A stretch of 64,000 nucleotides of DNA. It comes from Vandiemenella viatica. Lineage: Eukaryota > Arthropoda > Insecta > Orthoptera > Morabidae. Within the stretch, counting starts at the first letter, position 1; every line of letters begins with the position of its first letter. Positions 22,281-34,390 of this stretch are shown in pieces. The position numbers and the translations under genes were made by a program. The notes below the pieces were generated by a model that ran no database searches, was not told the origin of the DNA, and worked only from the letters and a program-made list of their open reading frames with translations. Location: positions 46,350,047 through 46,414,046 of the forward strand of contig CM061918.1 of the NCBI GenBank assembly GCA_031002005.1, written 5' to 3'.

Positions 22281-24708
22281 TTATTTCACATAACATTACA
22301 AGTTCTGCAATCAATTTTCACCGGCAGTGGAAATGTGTTTCTTTACTGTGATCTATGCTAAAGAGAATCTATGAACAATGGCCACGATAGGGAAACTCCT
22401 CCAAAGAAGGGAAAACGTCACAGTCTATAAGAAAAGTGTATCATAGTCTCCAAAATTAAGACATAAAATAATATTAATAACTATCCGTAATCAATAATAT
22501 TGGTACTCTTAGTTCTAAAGCCAGATGAATATCGGTTACTCTTAGAAAAAATGTAGATGTCATGATGACAGAAACACAAAAAAGTATCATATTATCGCTA
22601 GCATATTGCTAGCAGGTTGTTACCTACAAGAACAATCAAAGCCAAAAAAATAACTCTGCATTTCTTCGGTCGCCAAAAATATTACTTGTCCGATGTTTTT
22701 TGTGTGGGAATAAAAAAAAGACAATGTTAAAGTTTAATCTTGTCCAAAAATAAAAATAGGACTAATTTCTCTCTTTAATTCGGATACTATTCAAAGAGGA
22801 AATAAACAATTGAACGCGACTTGTTTCCCGTGGCGGCGTAGAAGAACAACGAAAGAAGATTATTCCACATACTCATAAATCCTCCAAAGGTTGCGGCGAC
22901 AATTTCGTGGTACTTATTGATTGATTTCAAGGAAATAAATTATGCAGTAAATGCAGAATATTATTCCAAGCTAATAACAAAATTCCTGCACTCGTTAAAT
23001 AGACGAAGAGATGCTGTAAACTTCCTAGAAGTGCTGCTTCCCTGTCTATCATTTGAAATTCACCGTCACAGAAAGAGGCTTCACACAGCTTCCTCACTAT
23101 TGAAGTCTTGACTTTGCCCCCAGTGATGATTATTAATTTTTTTAATTGTAGCCTTATGGTGTGCGAAAGTTTAACGAGATATCCCCTCAGATGTTATAGA
23201 AGATTTTGCGAAAAAATAAATTTTTCTTCTGGTGCGATGACGTGTATCACGCAATAAGTACTAAACGGATTTTCACAGTATGGAAGTTTTGAGTGTGACT
23301 TATAATCTGGTTCATATTGTATGACGCTAAGTGACAAGACACCAAAGCAAAATAATTGAAGTCTGTTCTCAACCTCAAATTTTCTTAAGGTTATCTGTCA
23401 TTTCTTCGTTTGATTTCGGGTGGTCTCCGAAATCTTCAGTGTGCACAAAAGGGAATGATAGTATGATGCCTCAGATTTCTATCTAATGCCTTTCGTTCTC
23501 TTAGTTTTTGAGAAATCTAGGATTAGAAAATTATGAAACTGAACATGTTTAATATATATCCGTACAAAAGCCTTTTATATAATAATGGCTCAATACATGC
23601 GCGCTTTAGCTTTATATTGATGTAGGTTTGATCCCCACTCAACAATTTCCTTTTCTGCAGTTATTATTTGTTTATACAATTCATTGTTCGTAGCATTACA
23701 AATTTACTTTTCACCAGATTAAACCTTTTATGATAACGACTTCCGTTCTTTGGAGTTGTTTTAAAGCTAGTATAGGATAAATTCTGCTAGTTCCGAGTTA
23801 TGCGCTGCAATAAATGAAAGTAATATTGAAGAGTATTTCGTATATTTTGCTATACTCTTTGAACCTTCCTTGTTACTTATTCCGGTATCTTCTGCACCTT
23901 ACTACATACTCCACCTATACAACAGAGGACTGTATAATATAAACTATATGACGAAGCAATTACCGAGTACCAATCCCATTATAATTAATTAACTATGATA
24001 GTATAGAAGAAAATTTCAAAATATTCCAGTTGGAACATTTTAGGCACCTCAGAATCAAAGTCGATATCTACAGAACCTAAAAAGACCTATCCCTGGGTAA
24101 TCGGTGCCAGCGTTTAGGGCACGGTAGAAATATTCTCTGAACAAAACCAAAATGTGTGGCATGTTACAGAAACGTTTCTTCATATACGGTACAAAAACAA
24201 TAGAGAGACGCCTAGTACTTGAACTGCGGGAGATAGCAAGCCAGTTATATGGCCTCCACGTAGTGCAAAATAGAACTGTTCTGAAACGCAAAGTTTCAGT
24301 AATTGAAGCAACAGAAGTAGGTTACTAAAACTTCTCAATGTAATAACACTCCAAACATGTAAAACATGCGTTACATCCTCCCTCCATGACAGACGAAATT
24401 CTTAGAAATAAAATGCCAGAAAACCAACACCAATTAATTTATATCAATACAAAGTGGGACAAGAAACAACAAGACAAAATATACAAGTCTGGGGAGTGGG
24501 GTGGATTCAAGTCCGATTTACTGGAATTTATTTCGTAACTGATGTAGTTTGATCTCAAAAATAAGGTCTGCACAATGAAGAGTGTCGTGCAGAATCTCAA
24601 AGAGACATCTCACCCCACAGAAAGGGCATTACTTTTCGTAAAATCCGTGGCTACCTGGTTGTTGGAGATACAAAAAAGAAACTGTCCTAACGCACTACCA
24701 TGGAATAT
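22281..24708. other. Unassigned AT-rich DNA
   Basis: No gene or element recognised in about 2.4 kb. Short frames at 22,917-23,111 (plus) and 24,055-24,291 (minus) have no family resemblance. Confidence 0.5.
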
Positions 24709-24984
24709 GACTTTTTTTATTATTTCGTTCCTCCCAGCTGAAGGCTGGGAGGCGGGCTGCTGGAGTATCACGGAGATCCTTTTCAGCCTACTACACTACG
24801 GGGAGGGAAGGGGAATGGAAGGTTGGCCGTGGCCTTGTAGGGAACCATCCCAGCATTCATCTAGAGTGACTGAGGAAAACCACGGAAAACCTCAGACAGC
24901 ATGGCCGAACCGGGTTTGACTCCGGTCCTCCCGAATAGCAAGTAGCAGTGCGAAATTGCACTGCTCAAGCCACAATGCCCGCTG
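24709..24984 (-). repeat. SINE, divergent subfamily
   Basis: It shares the reversed body ('ccatcccagcattcatctag' then 'agtgactgaggaaaaccacgg') and reversed B-box ('gggtttgactcc') with the main family. The 3' part contains a different, hairpin-prone text ('cccagctgaaggctgggagg') and the tRNA-like head differs. It probably belongs to a sister subfamily that shares the core. Confidence 0.6.
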
Positions 24985-25247
24985 CGTCGTCTTTAAATGA
25001 ATGAGAAAGAGCGGAGCGGACGTTATACAGAGCCGGGATGCCACCAATCAACTGGTTGCGGACCCCGTATTCAGACTGCAGGCGGCGACAGTCCATCCGT
25101 CTCTGTAACGAACAGTGTAGTAGGGAGACTGCTGGGTACAGTTGTGCCAGGTTACAGTCATCATATTAGCGAAACTATCAGGAATACCGGGAGGGGGAGG
25201 GGTATAGACGAGCTCCGTGCCTGTTTGAACGTGTTTCACATAAACGC

Positions 25248-25499
25248 TTTTTTTATTTTTTTTACTTATCGTTTTAGGCGTCGTCGACGGCTAAGGTCAT
25301 TAAAGGCGGAATGGGCCTGGGGACAAGGAACCTGAAGGAATTCGGCCATGGCCTTTTTGAAGGAAGCATCCCGGTATTCACCTGGAGAGACTTTGCGAAA
25401 CCATGGAAAACCCAAATCTGGATGCCCGGACGGGGATTCGAACCCGCGTCCTTCCGAATGCGAGGCCAGAACGTTAACCGTTCACCCACCACGCTCGGT
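25248..25499 (-). repeat. tRNA-derived SINE nested in the pogo-like element
   Basis: Near-consensus minus-strand copy: T-rich reversed tail from 25,248, 3' end 'ggcgtcgtcgacggctaagg', intact body, reversed B-box ('gggattcgaaccc') and head ending at 25,499 ('accacgctcggt'). It must be younger than the host transposon. Confidence 0.85.
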
Positions 25500-25814
25500 C
25501 ACAGTATCGCGTCAGCAATCGTGCGACATTAACAATCGCAGTGGCCTACATTACTCTTTAATAGTCAGAAGCGAGTATTTTTATTAGATTTCATTTAATA
25601 ATTGTTGTTGTGTGTGCACAGATAGAGTGACAAGTGTTTTTCCTCGTTATAAGTTAAACATTAGTAGTTAAGTAGCAGTGATTGCTTTGCACGTAGATTA
25701 TTTTGTATTGTCATGGCAATTGTTGATTTGCGAAGGAGTGCTCTGGGTACGATTGTGACATTTTCTGGGTACGGTTGGGACACAAGTATATTATTATTAT
25801 TATTATTATTATTT

Positions 25815-26705
25815 TGATGGCCAGAAAACGCTCATGTAAGACCGAAAGAGAGAAATGTGACATCACAAAACATGAAGAAGCTTATAAAGAAGTGAAACAC
25901 GGGAGCTGCTATTATGAACGAAGTGAATAAGACGACTTTGTTATAACACATTCGTAAACGCGATGGTGCCAGTGCGGGCCACAATGAAGACGTCAACATG
26001 TGGTATGTCGCTCGTAATAAAGTAGCAAGAACAGCAGCTGTCAAGATATATAACACGTTGCGCGGAAATATATTTTGGCCTTTCTCAGAAAGAGATACTG
26101 AAATTAGCTTTTGAGCTTTATACGTAATACTATCTCAAGGACCTGCTATTGTTGTGGCTTCAGGGCGCGTCGGCAGTGAGGTCATTAGCGCCCTCGCGAC
26201 CTGCTACTTGGCTTGAGAATGGGATGGCTGATGAGGCTGTTCATTCATGGATGGAAATCCTTCACTATCTGTTCGTGTAGATCTAGCCCTTCAAGAGCAA
26301 TAAGTTTTAACAAAACAAATATGGAAGTCTTTTATTACAATTTGCAAATAATGATGGACAGACACATCTATGAGCAACAGGATTTGTACAGTGTTGACAA
26401 AACAGGCGTTACTACCGCACAGAAACCTGATAAAGCAAGACGTGGTACACGCAAATGGGAGCTCTTACTTCAGCTGAACGAGTTACTGTTGCTTTTGCAG
26501 TAAATGCCTTGGGTAATACTATTCCCCCTTTGATTATATTTCCACGGGTTAGTTATCACGATCATTTTGTTAGAGACGGTAGGATTGACTGGGACTGCAA
26601 ATCCTTCAGGCTGGATGCAAGGTGCATTCTTCCTAGTATTTCTCGAACAATTTAAGAAATTCTCTAATGCTTCTCCAACGCATAATCTTGCTAGTGCTGG
26701 ATAAC
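25815..26705 (+). pseudogene. pogo/Tigger-like DDE transposase pseudogene
   Basis: Plus-strand remains in order: HEEAYKEVKHG, RKRDGASAGHNEDVNMW, NIFWPFSERDTEISF, SFNKTNMEVFYYNLQIMMD, then the first catalytic block LYSVDKTGVTTAQKP (the family usually has NVDETGVTTVQKP; the E next to the catalytic D is changed to K), then TSAERVTVAFAVNALGNTIP, PLIIFPRV, HDHFVRDG and, after another frameshift, NPSGWMQGAFFLVFL. Frameshifts occur near 26,465 and 26,610, and stops lie in the first third. A ~65 bp unrelated insert seems to sit near 26,140-26,205. The C-terminal catalytic residues are not visible. Dead copy; family assignment is strong. Confidence 0.85.
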
Positions 26706-27359
26706 CATTTCTAGCACGTCCACTCTGATACATTTGATTTTTGTAGAGAAAATGTAATCATTTTACTTTCATTGCCGCCACACTGCTCGTACAAACTGCA
26801 GCCTTGGATCGATCTGTCTTCGGAAACTTAAAAATCAGTAAATACTGCTTGTGATGGATGAATGTGGAGTCACCCTGGAAAAACAATGACGATCTACGAT
26901 ATGCCAGGTATTATCAGAATGACAATATCAAGATTATTATAACAACTATAGATGCTACAATGCCTTATTAGTAATAAGTGATTAATGTGCTCCCAGATTA
27001 ATTTCTATTGTTACGTAAATATTAAATTTTTCTACAAGAAAATTATGTTACATTATGTTTGATATTACTAGCAATAAAAGTTATTTTAGACCATTTAGGT
27101 GTATTTTTGAACCTGTCACTACCGACCCCAAGCACTGTCATAACCGCCCCTGGGGTGTGGTCGGTTGTGACATTTTTTCCTTTTTTTCTAATTTGCTGCT
27201 GTGAATTAACCATTGCACTTAGGGTCAAAACTTCAGTATTTATACATAGGCAAATGTACATTCTACTATAAAAAAACACCGTCTTTCAATATAACTGACA
27301 TACTAACATAATTATGAGCGATCAAGTGAAAATTGTCACAACCGTACCCAGTCTCCCTA

Positions 27360-28138
27360 TATGTATTTCCGAACAGCAGATACATACCTGATGAAAACGA
27401 CAGAGCATGTTATGTCTTTTATAACATCAGTCAGCTGCTAACTCGGTAATGTTTGGTGATTACATATAAGAGTAAATTACTCAAGATGTTTCAGACATTA
27501 ATTTTTGAAATAAAGGATGAATAAGATTGTTTATTTTTTTTTCCAAACAACTGATTACCAAGTTATATTGCGATTTCACTAGGTTTTCATTTATTAATTA
27601 TACGACCTACTACTTGTATAAGAAATCTTTCACCGTAACTATTTATTGTAAGTCTCAGCTGTCCTAATAATGAGATTATATAAAATTTTCTATGATGTTA
27701 TTGGTCGTGTAAAGGAGCGATTTCATTGGTCAGGTGCTCTATTGAAAACTCTCTCTTGAATCAAACTTTCAGCCAATTTTGAATATTGGTTTCCTAAGCT
27801 TTTTTTATTTGTGATGCCAGTAATATTTTTCTGACGTTCAAATTATCTATGACTGATTGGAAGCTGAATGCTTAAATATATCTAAGTATTTTATTGTACG
27901 TTATTTGACTAATTCATCAGTCTACAATTAAGAAGCACAGAAAATTTAATATGTCTTTAGCGTCACAGGCCAGTGAAGGGAATTAACTAAATTAATTCCA
28001 CAATGCTAAATACGTCTTTTGATTAAAATACAGCAATTGTTTTGTATTATTATGACTATTTAGAAGCTTTCTAATTTTTTATTATTTTAGAAATTAATTA
28101 GATATGTCTTCCGTGCTTAATTCGGAGAGATGACGGAA
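27360..28138. other. Unassigned AT-rich DNA
   Basis: No recognisable features. Whether the inverted-repeat homology of arm 1 extends leftward into this stretch cannot be judged, because its partner would lie beyond position 64,000. Confidence 0.5.
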
Positions 28139-28204
28139 ATCGAATAAAACCTTCTCCTTTGGCGATAATCGCTGCTTTATATGCAGGAATTAGTTTGTAT
28201 TGTC

Positions 28205-28417
28205 ACGCTTTCTCGTAGACAACAAAATCTGGCTCGCATTCGGGGAGATGCTGATTCGAATTCCCATCCACTCATACAGATATCGGTTTCCCATGGTTTC
28301 CTCAAATCACTCCAAGCGAATGTCACCGAATTCCTTCCCATTCCATGCCCCCAGTTTTTTTTTTTTTTTTTCGTCTCTAATAAGTTCTATGTCGACGAAT
28401 CATGAGCTAAAAAAAAT
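28205..28417 (+). repeat. SINE, diverged (arm 1)
   Basis: It keeps 'ggctcgcattcgg', a B-box-like 'gattcgaattccc', 'ggtttcctcaaatcactcca' and the 3' end near 'tctatgtcgacgaatcatga'. A poly-T tract interrupts the 3' half. The partner in arm 2 is at 63,731-63,935. Confidence 0.7.
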
Positions 28418-28965
28418 ATTTTTACTCTAAGATCGTGTTATCCTTAAACATTTATCAAACGGAACGATATATCGAAAAACTTTCAGGCGAAATGCGTAGG
28501 ATACAAACATTTCAATTAATCGATTAGATATTTCACCACCAGGTTTTTAAAAGAAATATCAAAGGTCTTTTGTTTCAGCTGAAACGATTTAATATTTGCT
28601 ATTTATGCAGCATCAGCAGTAAATTCACCTCCAATACTGCCCGGTTATAGTGGTGATATCCCATTGCAACCAACCTTAGCGAGTAAATTTTACTCACCAG
28701 CCAAAGAAACAAATACACTCGCAAATTTCTCCTATGTTGGATCCATCCAGATTGCATACTAACAAGGTAATGCGGCTTATAAATAGTAATATTACAGCTT
28801 TTGGTGTCAGACTTTTCGGCGACTCAATCCTCACCCATATGTATTAGTTTCGATGTATGGTTTATTTAGATTTTACGATGTGCCCATTATACGGTATCCT
28901 ATAGTAAAAGTACCAATTTCGGCAGAAATATCCAGAGTGCCGAATCTTGCAGTTATGTTTAATAT

Positions 28966-29204
28966 GCGAACATGGTGAATGAGTGGTAACGCTCTGGTCA
29001 CGCATTCGGAAGGACACTGGTTCGAATCCGTGTCCGACCTACCAGATTTCCGTTTTAATGGTTTTTTCGACATCACTCCAGGCGAATGACGCGATGGTTC
29101 CTTCAAAAGGCCATGGTCAAATTCCTTCCGTACCCTTTTCCCCATTACTTTCTCACCTCTAATCACCTGGACGTTGACGAGACGTAAATCCCTAAGAAAA
29201 AAGA
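28966..29204 (+). repeat. tRNA-derived SINE (arm 1)
   Basis: Plus copy with head 'gcgaacatggtgaatgagtg', B-box 'ggttcgaatccg', body 'gacatcactccaggcgaatg' and 3' 'ggacgttgacgagacgtaaa'. Its reverse copy in arm 2 is at 62,981-63,218, so the insertion predates the arm split. Confidence 0.85.
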
Positions 29205-29768
29205 GTTAGTGGAGCGGGCGGAACGCCTTGCTGTACTGTTTCTGTCATAGAAGAAGGTCAAACCATGTAGGCAGAAACGTTGTTATTTCATACTAGGGCG
29301 CGGTGTCATCCGCAGACTAGTAGCACCAGCAGCTTCTTAGAACTCGATGCAATAAATAGTAAACTGTAGTTTATCTCCTTCACTTCTTTGAGTGCTGAGT
29401 ACAGGCGATTACCATTCGGGTGTTTGATCCTTCACCATAACCTACCGCGGGAGTTGAACTGGAGTGGATTTCTTTCCCGATGTGACAGCGCTCAAAAATG
29501 TTGTTGTAAGTGTGTATGATGGCGATGATGCGTATATTCAGCGTGAAGTGTCGTTTGTGTTGTAGATGAAACATGAAAGAAGGGAGAGGATGAAGCCCGG
29601 AGCCGGCCCTACTTTCCGGAAAGACAACAACCCTATCCGCAGGACGAATTATTAACAGAGCCGTATGCCTTCACTCCATACGCTCTGAGGATAGATATGG
29701 AATTTAACCCAAAATTATGATTACAAACTGGTGGTTAGGGATTGAGCCTCACCATGTCTCCTACACCG

Positions 29769-30021
29769 CACCGAGCGTGGTGGTGTAACGGATAACGTTC
29801 TGGCCTCGCATTCGGGAGGACGGCGGTTCGAATCCCCGTCCGGGCATCCAGATTTGGGTTTTCCATGGTTTCCCCAAATCACTCCAGGTGAATGCCGGGA
29901 TGCTTCCTTCAAAAAGGCCATGGCCGAATTCCTTCCCATTCCTTGCCCCCATCCTTTCCCGTCTCTAAAGACCACGTTGTTAAAAAGGGACGTTAAACTG
30001 TTACAAAAAAAAAAAAAAATA
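29769..30021 (+). repeat. Young SINE, present only in arm 1, with 10 bp TSD
   Basis: Full-length 253 bp copy: head 'caccgagcgtggtggtgtaa', A-box region, B-box 'ggttcgaatcc', intact body, poly-A tail. It is flanked by the perfect duplication tcctacaccg (29,759-29,768 and 30,022-30,031). The matching place in arm 2 (near 62,403-62,415) has a single tcctacaccg-type site and no SINE. This fixes both ends of the family and proves a retroposition-type insertion. Confidence 0.95.
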
Positions 30022-31139
30022 TCCTACACCGCCGGCTAAGTACAGATGGTGAAAATTCCCGTCACCACCGCAGCTAGGACCGGTTACTCCCGTGTCAGCA
30101 CCAAATACCACCACGATGCCACAACCATTTTACCCACGTAGCTTGTCTATAGTAGTGAAATTTCATAATTTTTCGTCAACGGAAATACACCTGTGGCCTA
30201 CGGGAATAGTTCTGAAAATAACTACATTTTTAGTAGCATCTATTACAACACGGTGTACTTAGAATATAATTTCGATTTTAATGAATTTAAAGAGGAAAAA
30301 TGGATAGCAAATAAAAATTTCTTTGCAACTTCACATATGGTTTTATATATATATATATATATTAAGAAGTAAACATGTCTCAAAGCTTATTTTTCCTTTT
30401 TAAGGAGAGATGAATTTTTTGGATCGCCTAACCTAAGGGATGTAGTAAGTTCTGACATCCTTCCGTTAACAGCAAAGAGTCGAGTAAATATTTTTCTTTT
30501 TATTCTATTTGTGTAATGTGTTTCTTAGTTGGAAAGTGGATGACATAGCTTCATTCTCTTTCATGATTGTGAAAAATTCTTAATATTCGTAATCAGAGGG
30601 GCTGGTAAGGCAGATTTTGAGGTTTGAACCTGGAGTGCGTGGTTCTACCTCACCAACCCAGCATGGTTACTTTCAAATATTACCGTTCACACTAGCGAAT
30701 ACTTTCCAACGACCGCACATCAAGTTGAAGACAGATCAGTATGCAAATTGACCAAGTCCCGCAAAGGCCGAAAAACATTACTGTTAAAAATTAAACTATC
30801 TCCAAGGACTATAGCCCTGGTTTTTTATAGTCTGCGTGGTGGATCAGATTGCTATATAATTCATTTATTGAAGTTCGACCGGCTTTAATTTTTATCAGTC
30901 TTCTGAAGTAAAAAAGATTAGATGCGATTAAAGCAATAAATCGGAATTCGAAGAACCAAAAAAGGAGATAAGAGTGACCAGGAACATTGGCGCCTTAAAT
31001 TAGTACGTACGTAATGATTTCAAAGACTTTTAATAATCAAAGGTTGGTTAGAGGGTGTATATTAAGTTTGTATGTTGTGAGAATGATCTCGTTTCCTTTC
31101 AACACAATGTGGAAGAGATATTAATCATCCTGCTCCCAA

Positions 31140-31378
31140 CTAGCGTGGTGGGAGAGGTGGTAATACTCTGGCCTCGCATTCGGCATGAATCGGTTTCGAA
31201 TCCCCGTCCAGGTATCCAGATTTGGGTTTTTCATGGTTTACCCAAATCACTCCAGGTGAATACCTGGATGCTTCCTTCAAAAGGCAATGACTGAAATCCT
31301 TCCCGTTTCTTGCCCAAAGTCCTTCATCACCTTTAATGATCTCGACGTCGACGAGGCGCAAAGCAACAAACAAAAAAC
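31140..31378 (+). repeat. tRNA-derived SINE (arm 1)
   Basis: Plus copy: head 'tagcgtggtgggagaggtgg', 'ggcctcgcattcgg', B-box 'tttcgaatccccg', body, and 3' end 'ctcgacgtcgacgaggcgca' followed by an A-rich tail. The partner is at 61,022-61,257. Confidence 0.85.
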
Positions 31379-32328
31379 TTTCTGCTCCATCCTACCAAAT
31401 GCAGGTCTACCATTACCTACCTGAAACACAGAACACCATGAAAGGTGTGATGAAGGGACGATAACAGAAAGGAAGAATTTTTCTACCTGTTCGGCACGAA
31501 ACACTAACGTATTTTCTTTCTTTAGACGGCGAGTAGTACTAACATATAGAAAAAGTTTAATTAGAGATGAAAATCGTATATTCCCATGCAGGAAATACAT
31601 CAGCTCAATTATTTGCATCAGGTATGCGAGATAAATCCGAAATGAGTTAAGAAGCTGTTTTCTCTAGGTTATTCTATTTGTCTAATTTGGCACCTCAAGA
31701 AAATCTTTTGCCTCAAAATTTGGAGAAAAAAAAATACTATTGACAGAAAATGGAGTTGCTAAAGAAGAGATGTATAAATTAAAATTCAGTCGTTACATAG
31801 ACATTCTGAGAAACCAAGAAATCTTAATAACTAGTTTATTGATGTGGTTGAGAACAGTGATGTATTAAATACAATATTCTTAAAAACGAAAACTGTTCTT
31901 CATACTTCATGCACTTCGAAAATGTTGAGAAAGATTGGTTTCAAACAAACTATATAGTTATTTAAAAAATATCAACCAAGAATTTAAAATATTAGCTTGC
32001 ATATTAAACTAATATCCTCATAGCATTTGACAACTGATTAATATATATTTTTAAACTTCTAGACACATTATTAAATAGTTAAACAACGTAGTACAGGGAT
32101 TACATCCAACTACTACCACAAAAAGGTGTATACGGAAGTGAACATACGAGGATTTTGAGAGGTACATTCAATGAAAATACACGTCATGCACCAGACATCG
32201 CCGCAACAAAATAGAATAATGTCACGTGCAAACTACACACAACACCAACACAGAGCACGTACATTTAATAGACATATAAAAGATGATTAATTACAGGAGT
32301 AAAAATATTTGAAGTTTTACATTTATTA

Positions 32329-32724
32329 CTATATACTCAACAAGAAACTTGAACTACACATTCCTGTAAATGTCGCATTCAAGAGATAGAAGTGACAGGG
32401 ATTATTTAAGTAGAAGATGCGTGCAAAAGGGGAAAAGATACAACGAGGGAAACACAGACCTCCAACCAAAAGTATAAGAAAGTTCAACAAATACAGAGAG
32501 GTGCCAACTAGAAGAATTGGGATGGAAGAAAGAGAAGTGAACAACCGAAGAAAGCTACTATACATACCCATCCGGACGATTAAAAACAGACATCTCCTCC
32601 TTTGAAACAGAACACAAACAGTCAGGCACAGGGATTCCGCGGTCACATACAAAAGTTCTGCCGCATCACACACAACAGAAACAGAATGAAAACAGAGACA
32701 AGACAGTGTCGGAGTGACGAACAC
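32329..32724 (-). other. Open frame, 131 codons, unrecognised (arm 1 copy)
   Basis: A hydrophobic Ser/Leu/Phe/Cys-rich frame on the pyrimidine-rich strand, open in both arms (partner 59,677-60,072, same length). The two versions differ at about eight to ten residues, mostly non-conservative in a way that does not suggest purifying selection. No signal or domain is recognised. It lies downstream, on this strand, of the GC-rich block at 33.3-33.9 kb. It may be a chance frame of a biased sequence or part of a non-coding transcript. Confidence 0.2.
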
Positions 32725-33339
32725 AGGGGAAACACGGAAACACAGAGAAGAGAGACAGCAGCGGTTCGTTGCGAGTCAGAGATGAAGGAAATGTGCGATC
32801 AGGAACAGATAAGAGAGAGGCACAGAGAAGAGAAAGTAAGACGACAGGAACAGGACGACCACCTCGTTACACTGTCAGCGTACCTGGGAGAAGCGCTGTA
32901 CATCTGGGTTTCGGGTCCTCCCCGCTTCTGCCTGACTGCTTCCTGATTGGCCGAGACGCTCTTTCTCCTTCGCGACTCTAAAGAGTCGGTTCCCTCCTAG
33001 GAAATAGGGACAAAAGTGCTAAGCGCGGGAAAAATGTTAAAGTTTCAAAATTTCCCGACGGGGAAAAAAATTTTACCTCAGAAAATTGAGCAACAATTGA
33101 ATAAAGTAGTACGAAAGGTGATAATGTTAAGTGTGAAATTTAGTCCGGGGAAAAGATCTCTAAGTAGTTCGTGAAACGAGTGTATTGCGTAGACGTTATC
33201 GCGAAGTTATTTCGGTTAAACCGAAAAATATGAAGTAGTATACGACGGGTATGCTCTACTGCGAAAGCATAGGTCTTGTCTAACAGTATGGGACAGTGCC
33301 TAAACGGGAGTGGGGATGGAAATATGTGTATGTGTGCTA

Positions 33340-33870
33340 TGTACAGTAGTGAGCGGAAGAGGCCTGACCCCGCGAGTGGTGCGCCTGGCTAGGTAGACGC
33401 GCCCGCTGCTCTCGCCGACTTGAGAACGACTGAGCGGCCCAGGCCGGGCCGCAGGAGGCGGGGAGAGAGCGCAGCGCATGCACAGTGCACCGCGGCCCAC
33501 CTGTTGCCAGGGCGACGGCGCGGTGAGGCCAGTACCCGGGCACGCACACGCGTCTACGCAACGCCGGTTATGTTCTACCGTCGGTCGGTCGATACAGGCA
33601 GCTAGCTGCTCACCCACCTGTCCAAAGTCCACCCTCCTCCCCCCCCCCACCCCTTTCCACTCCGACCGCGGTTTGCTTGCTGACGTCGGAGGGCCCCCCA
33701 TCCCCCTCGTCTTTGTTTGAGCGCTCCTCGTCGTGTTTCACTGGCTTTCCCCCTCTTTCCCTGTGCAGCTGGCTCTGGGTGCCGAGATTTAACGCGCTCG
33801 TGCCTCTCTACGGCAACCAGGTCCCACTAGTCTCTGTTTGGCTGCTTCAAACACGAGCACTGCAGCGCGA
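33340..33870. promoter_or_regulatory. GC-rich, CpG-dense block (arm 1)
   Basis: It stands out from the AT-rich surroundings by high G+C and many CpG steps. It contains gttgccagggcgac (33,503-33,516), close to the palindromic RFX X-box, and gcgcatgcac, close to an NRF1 site, near 33,473. Open frames on both strands here result from composition. It could be a CpG-island-like promoter or first exon, or a GC-rich repeat. The partner is at 58,530-59,060. Confidence 0.4.
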
Positions 33871-34257
33871 AGACACATTCCCATGTTGATTTTGGCATAG
33901 GCTCTGTTGTTAATCTGCACGACTATTATTAATGCGACAGAAACTCTATTAGATTTTCACAACCAAACGGCTAAACAGATCTTGATGAAATTTGATAAGG
34001 ATATACTATGTATCAATATTATGGACATATGATACCTTTCGGAATAATCTACATATTTTGACATGATATGTTGAAAACAGATGGATAGCATGTGTAAGTC
34101 TCTGACATAAATCGGTCACTCACGCCTTGTTTCTCTCGACAGCCGAATGCGTGACGTTACTGCGATCCACTCATCATGACACGATGACAAAGCTGGTGTT
34201 TTGTTAATACTGATGAAATTTTTAGGTGAAATTCGTTTAAAGACTTCATCCAGCCAA

Positions 34258-34390
34258 AACAAACACAAGAAAACAACAAAAAACAACAGAAAAACAACAA
34301 AAAACAAAAAAAACACCAGAAAAACAACAAAAAACAACAGAAAAACAACAGAAAAAAACAAAAACAACAGAAAAACAACAAAAACTTTTA
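34258..34390. repeat. A-rich tandem tract (arm 1, long form)
   Basis: Iterations of aaacaacag/aaaacaac units fill ~130 bp. The arm 2 counterpart near 58,060-58,142 is only ~80 bp, a length difference between arms. Confidence 0.85.

Larger units (their letters stand above)
25123..27357 (+). mobile_element. pogo/Tigger-like DNA transposon, decayed, with nested SINE
   Basis: Left end 'gggagactgctgggtacagt' and right end (reversed) 'gggagactgggtacggttgt' form imperfect TIRs, with TA on both sides (25,121-25,122 and 27,358-27,359). The motif 'ctgggtacgrttgtgac' also repeats inside near 25,744 and 25,769, and a related 'ggttgtgacattttt' lies near 27,160, giving subterminal repeats. A transposase pseudogene (about 25,815-26,705) lies inside. 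A minus-strand SINE at 25,248-25,499 was inserted into the 5' part. Total length 2.2 kb. Confidence 0.75.

Noticed and set aside
29721..29975. Peptides like 'GNHGKPKSGCPDGDSN' recurring around the window
   Set aside because: These are translations of the SINE family, not proteins; they recur only where the SINE is present.
33300..33720. Several 60-133-codon frames on both strands of the GC-rich block
   Set aside because: High G+C removes stop codons in all frames; the peptides are Arg/Pro/Ala-rich with no domain.
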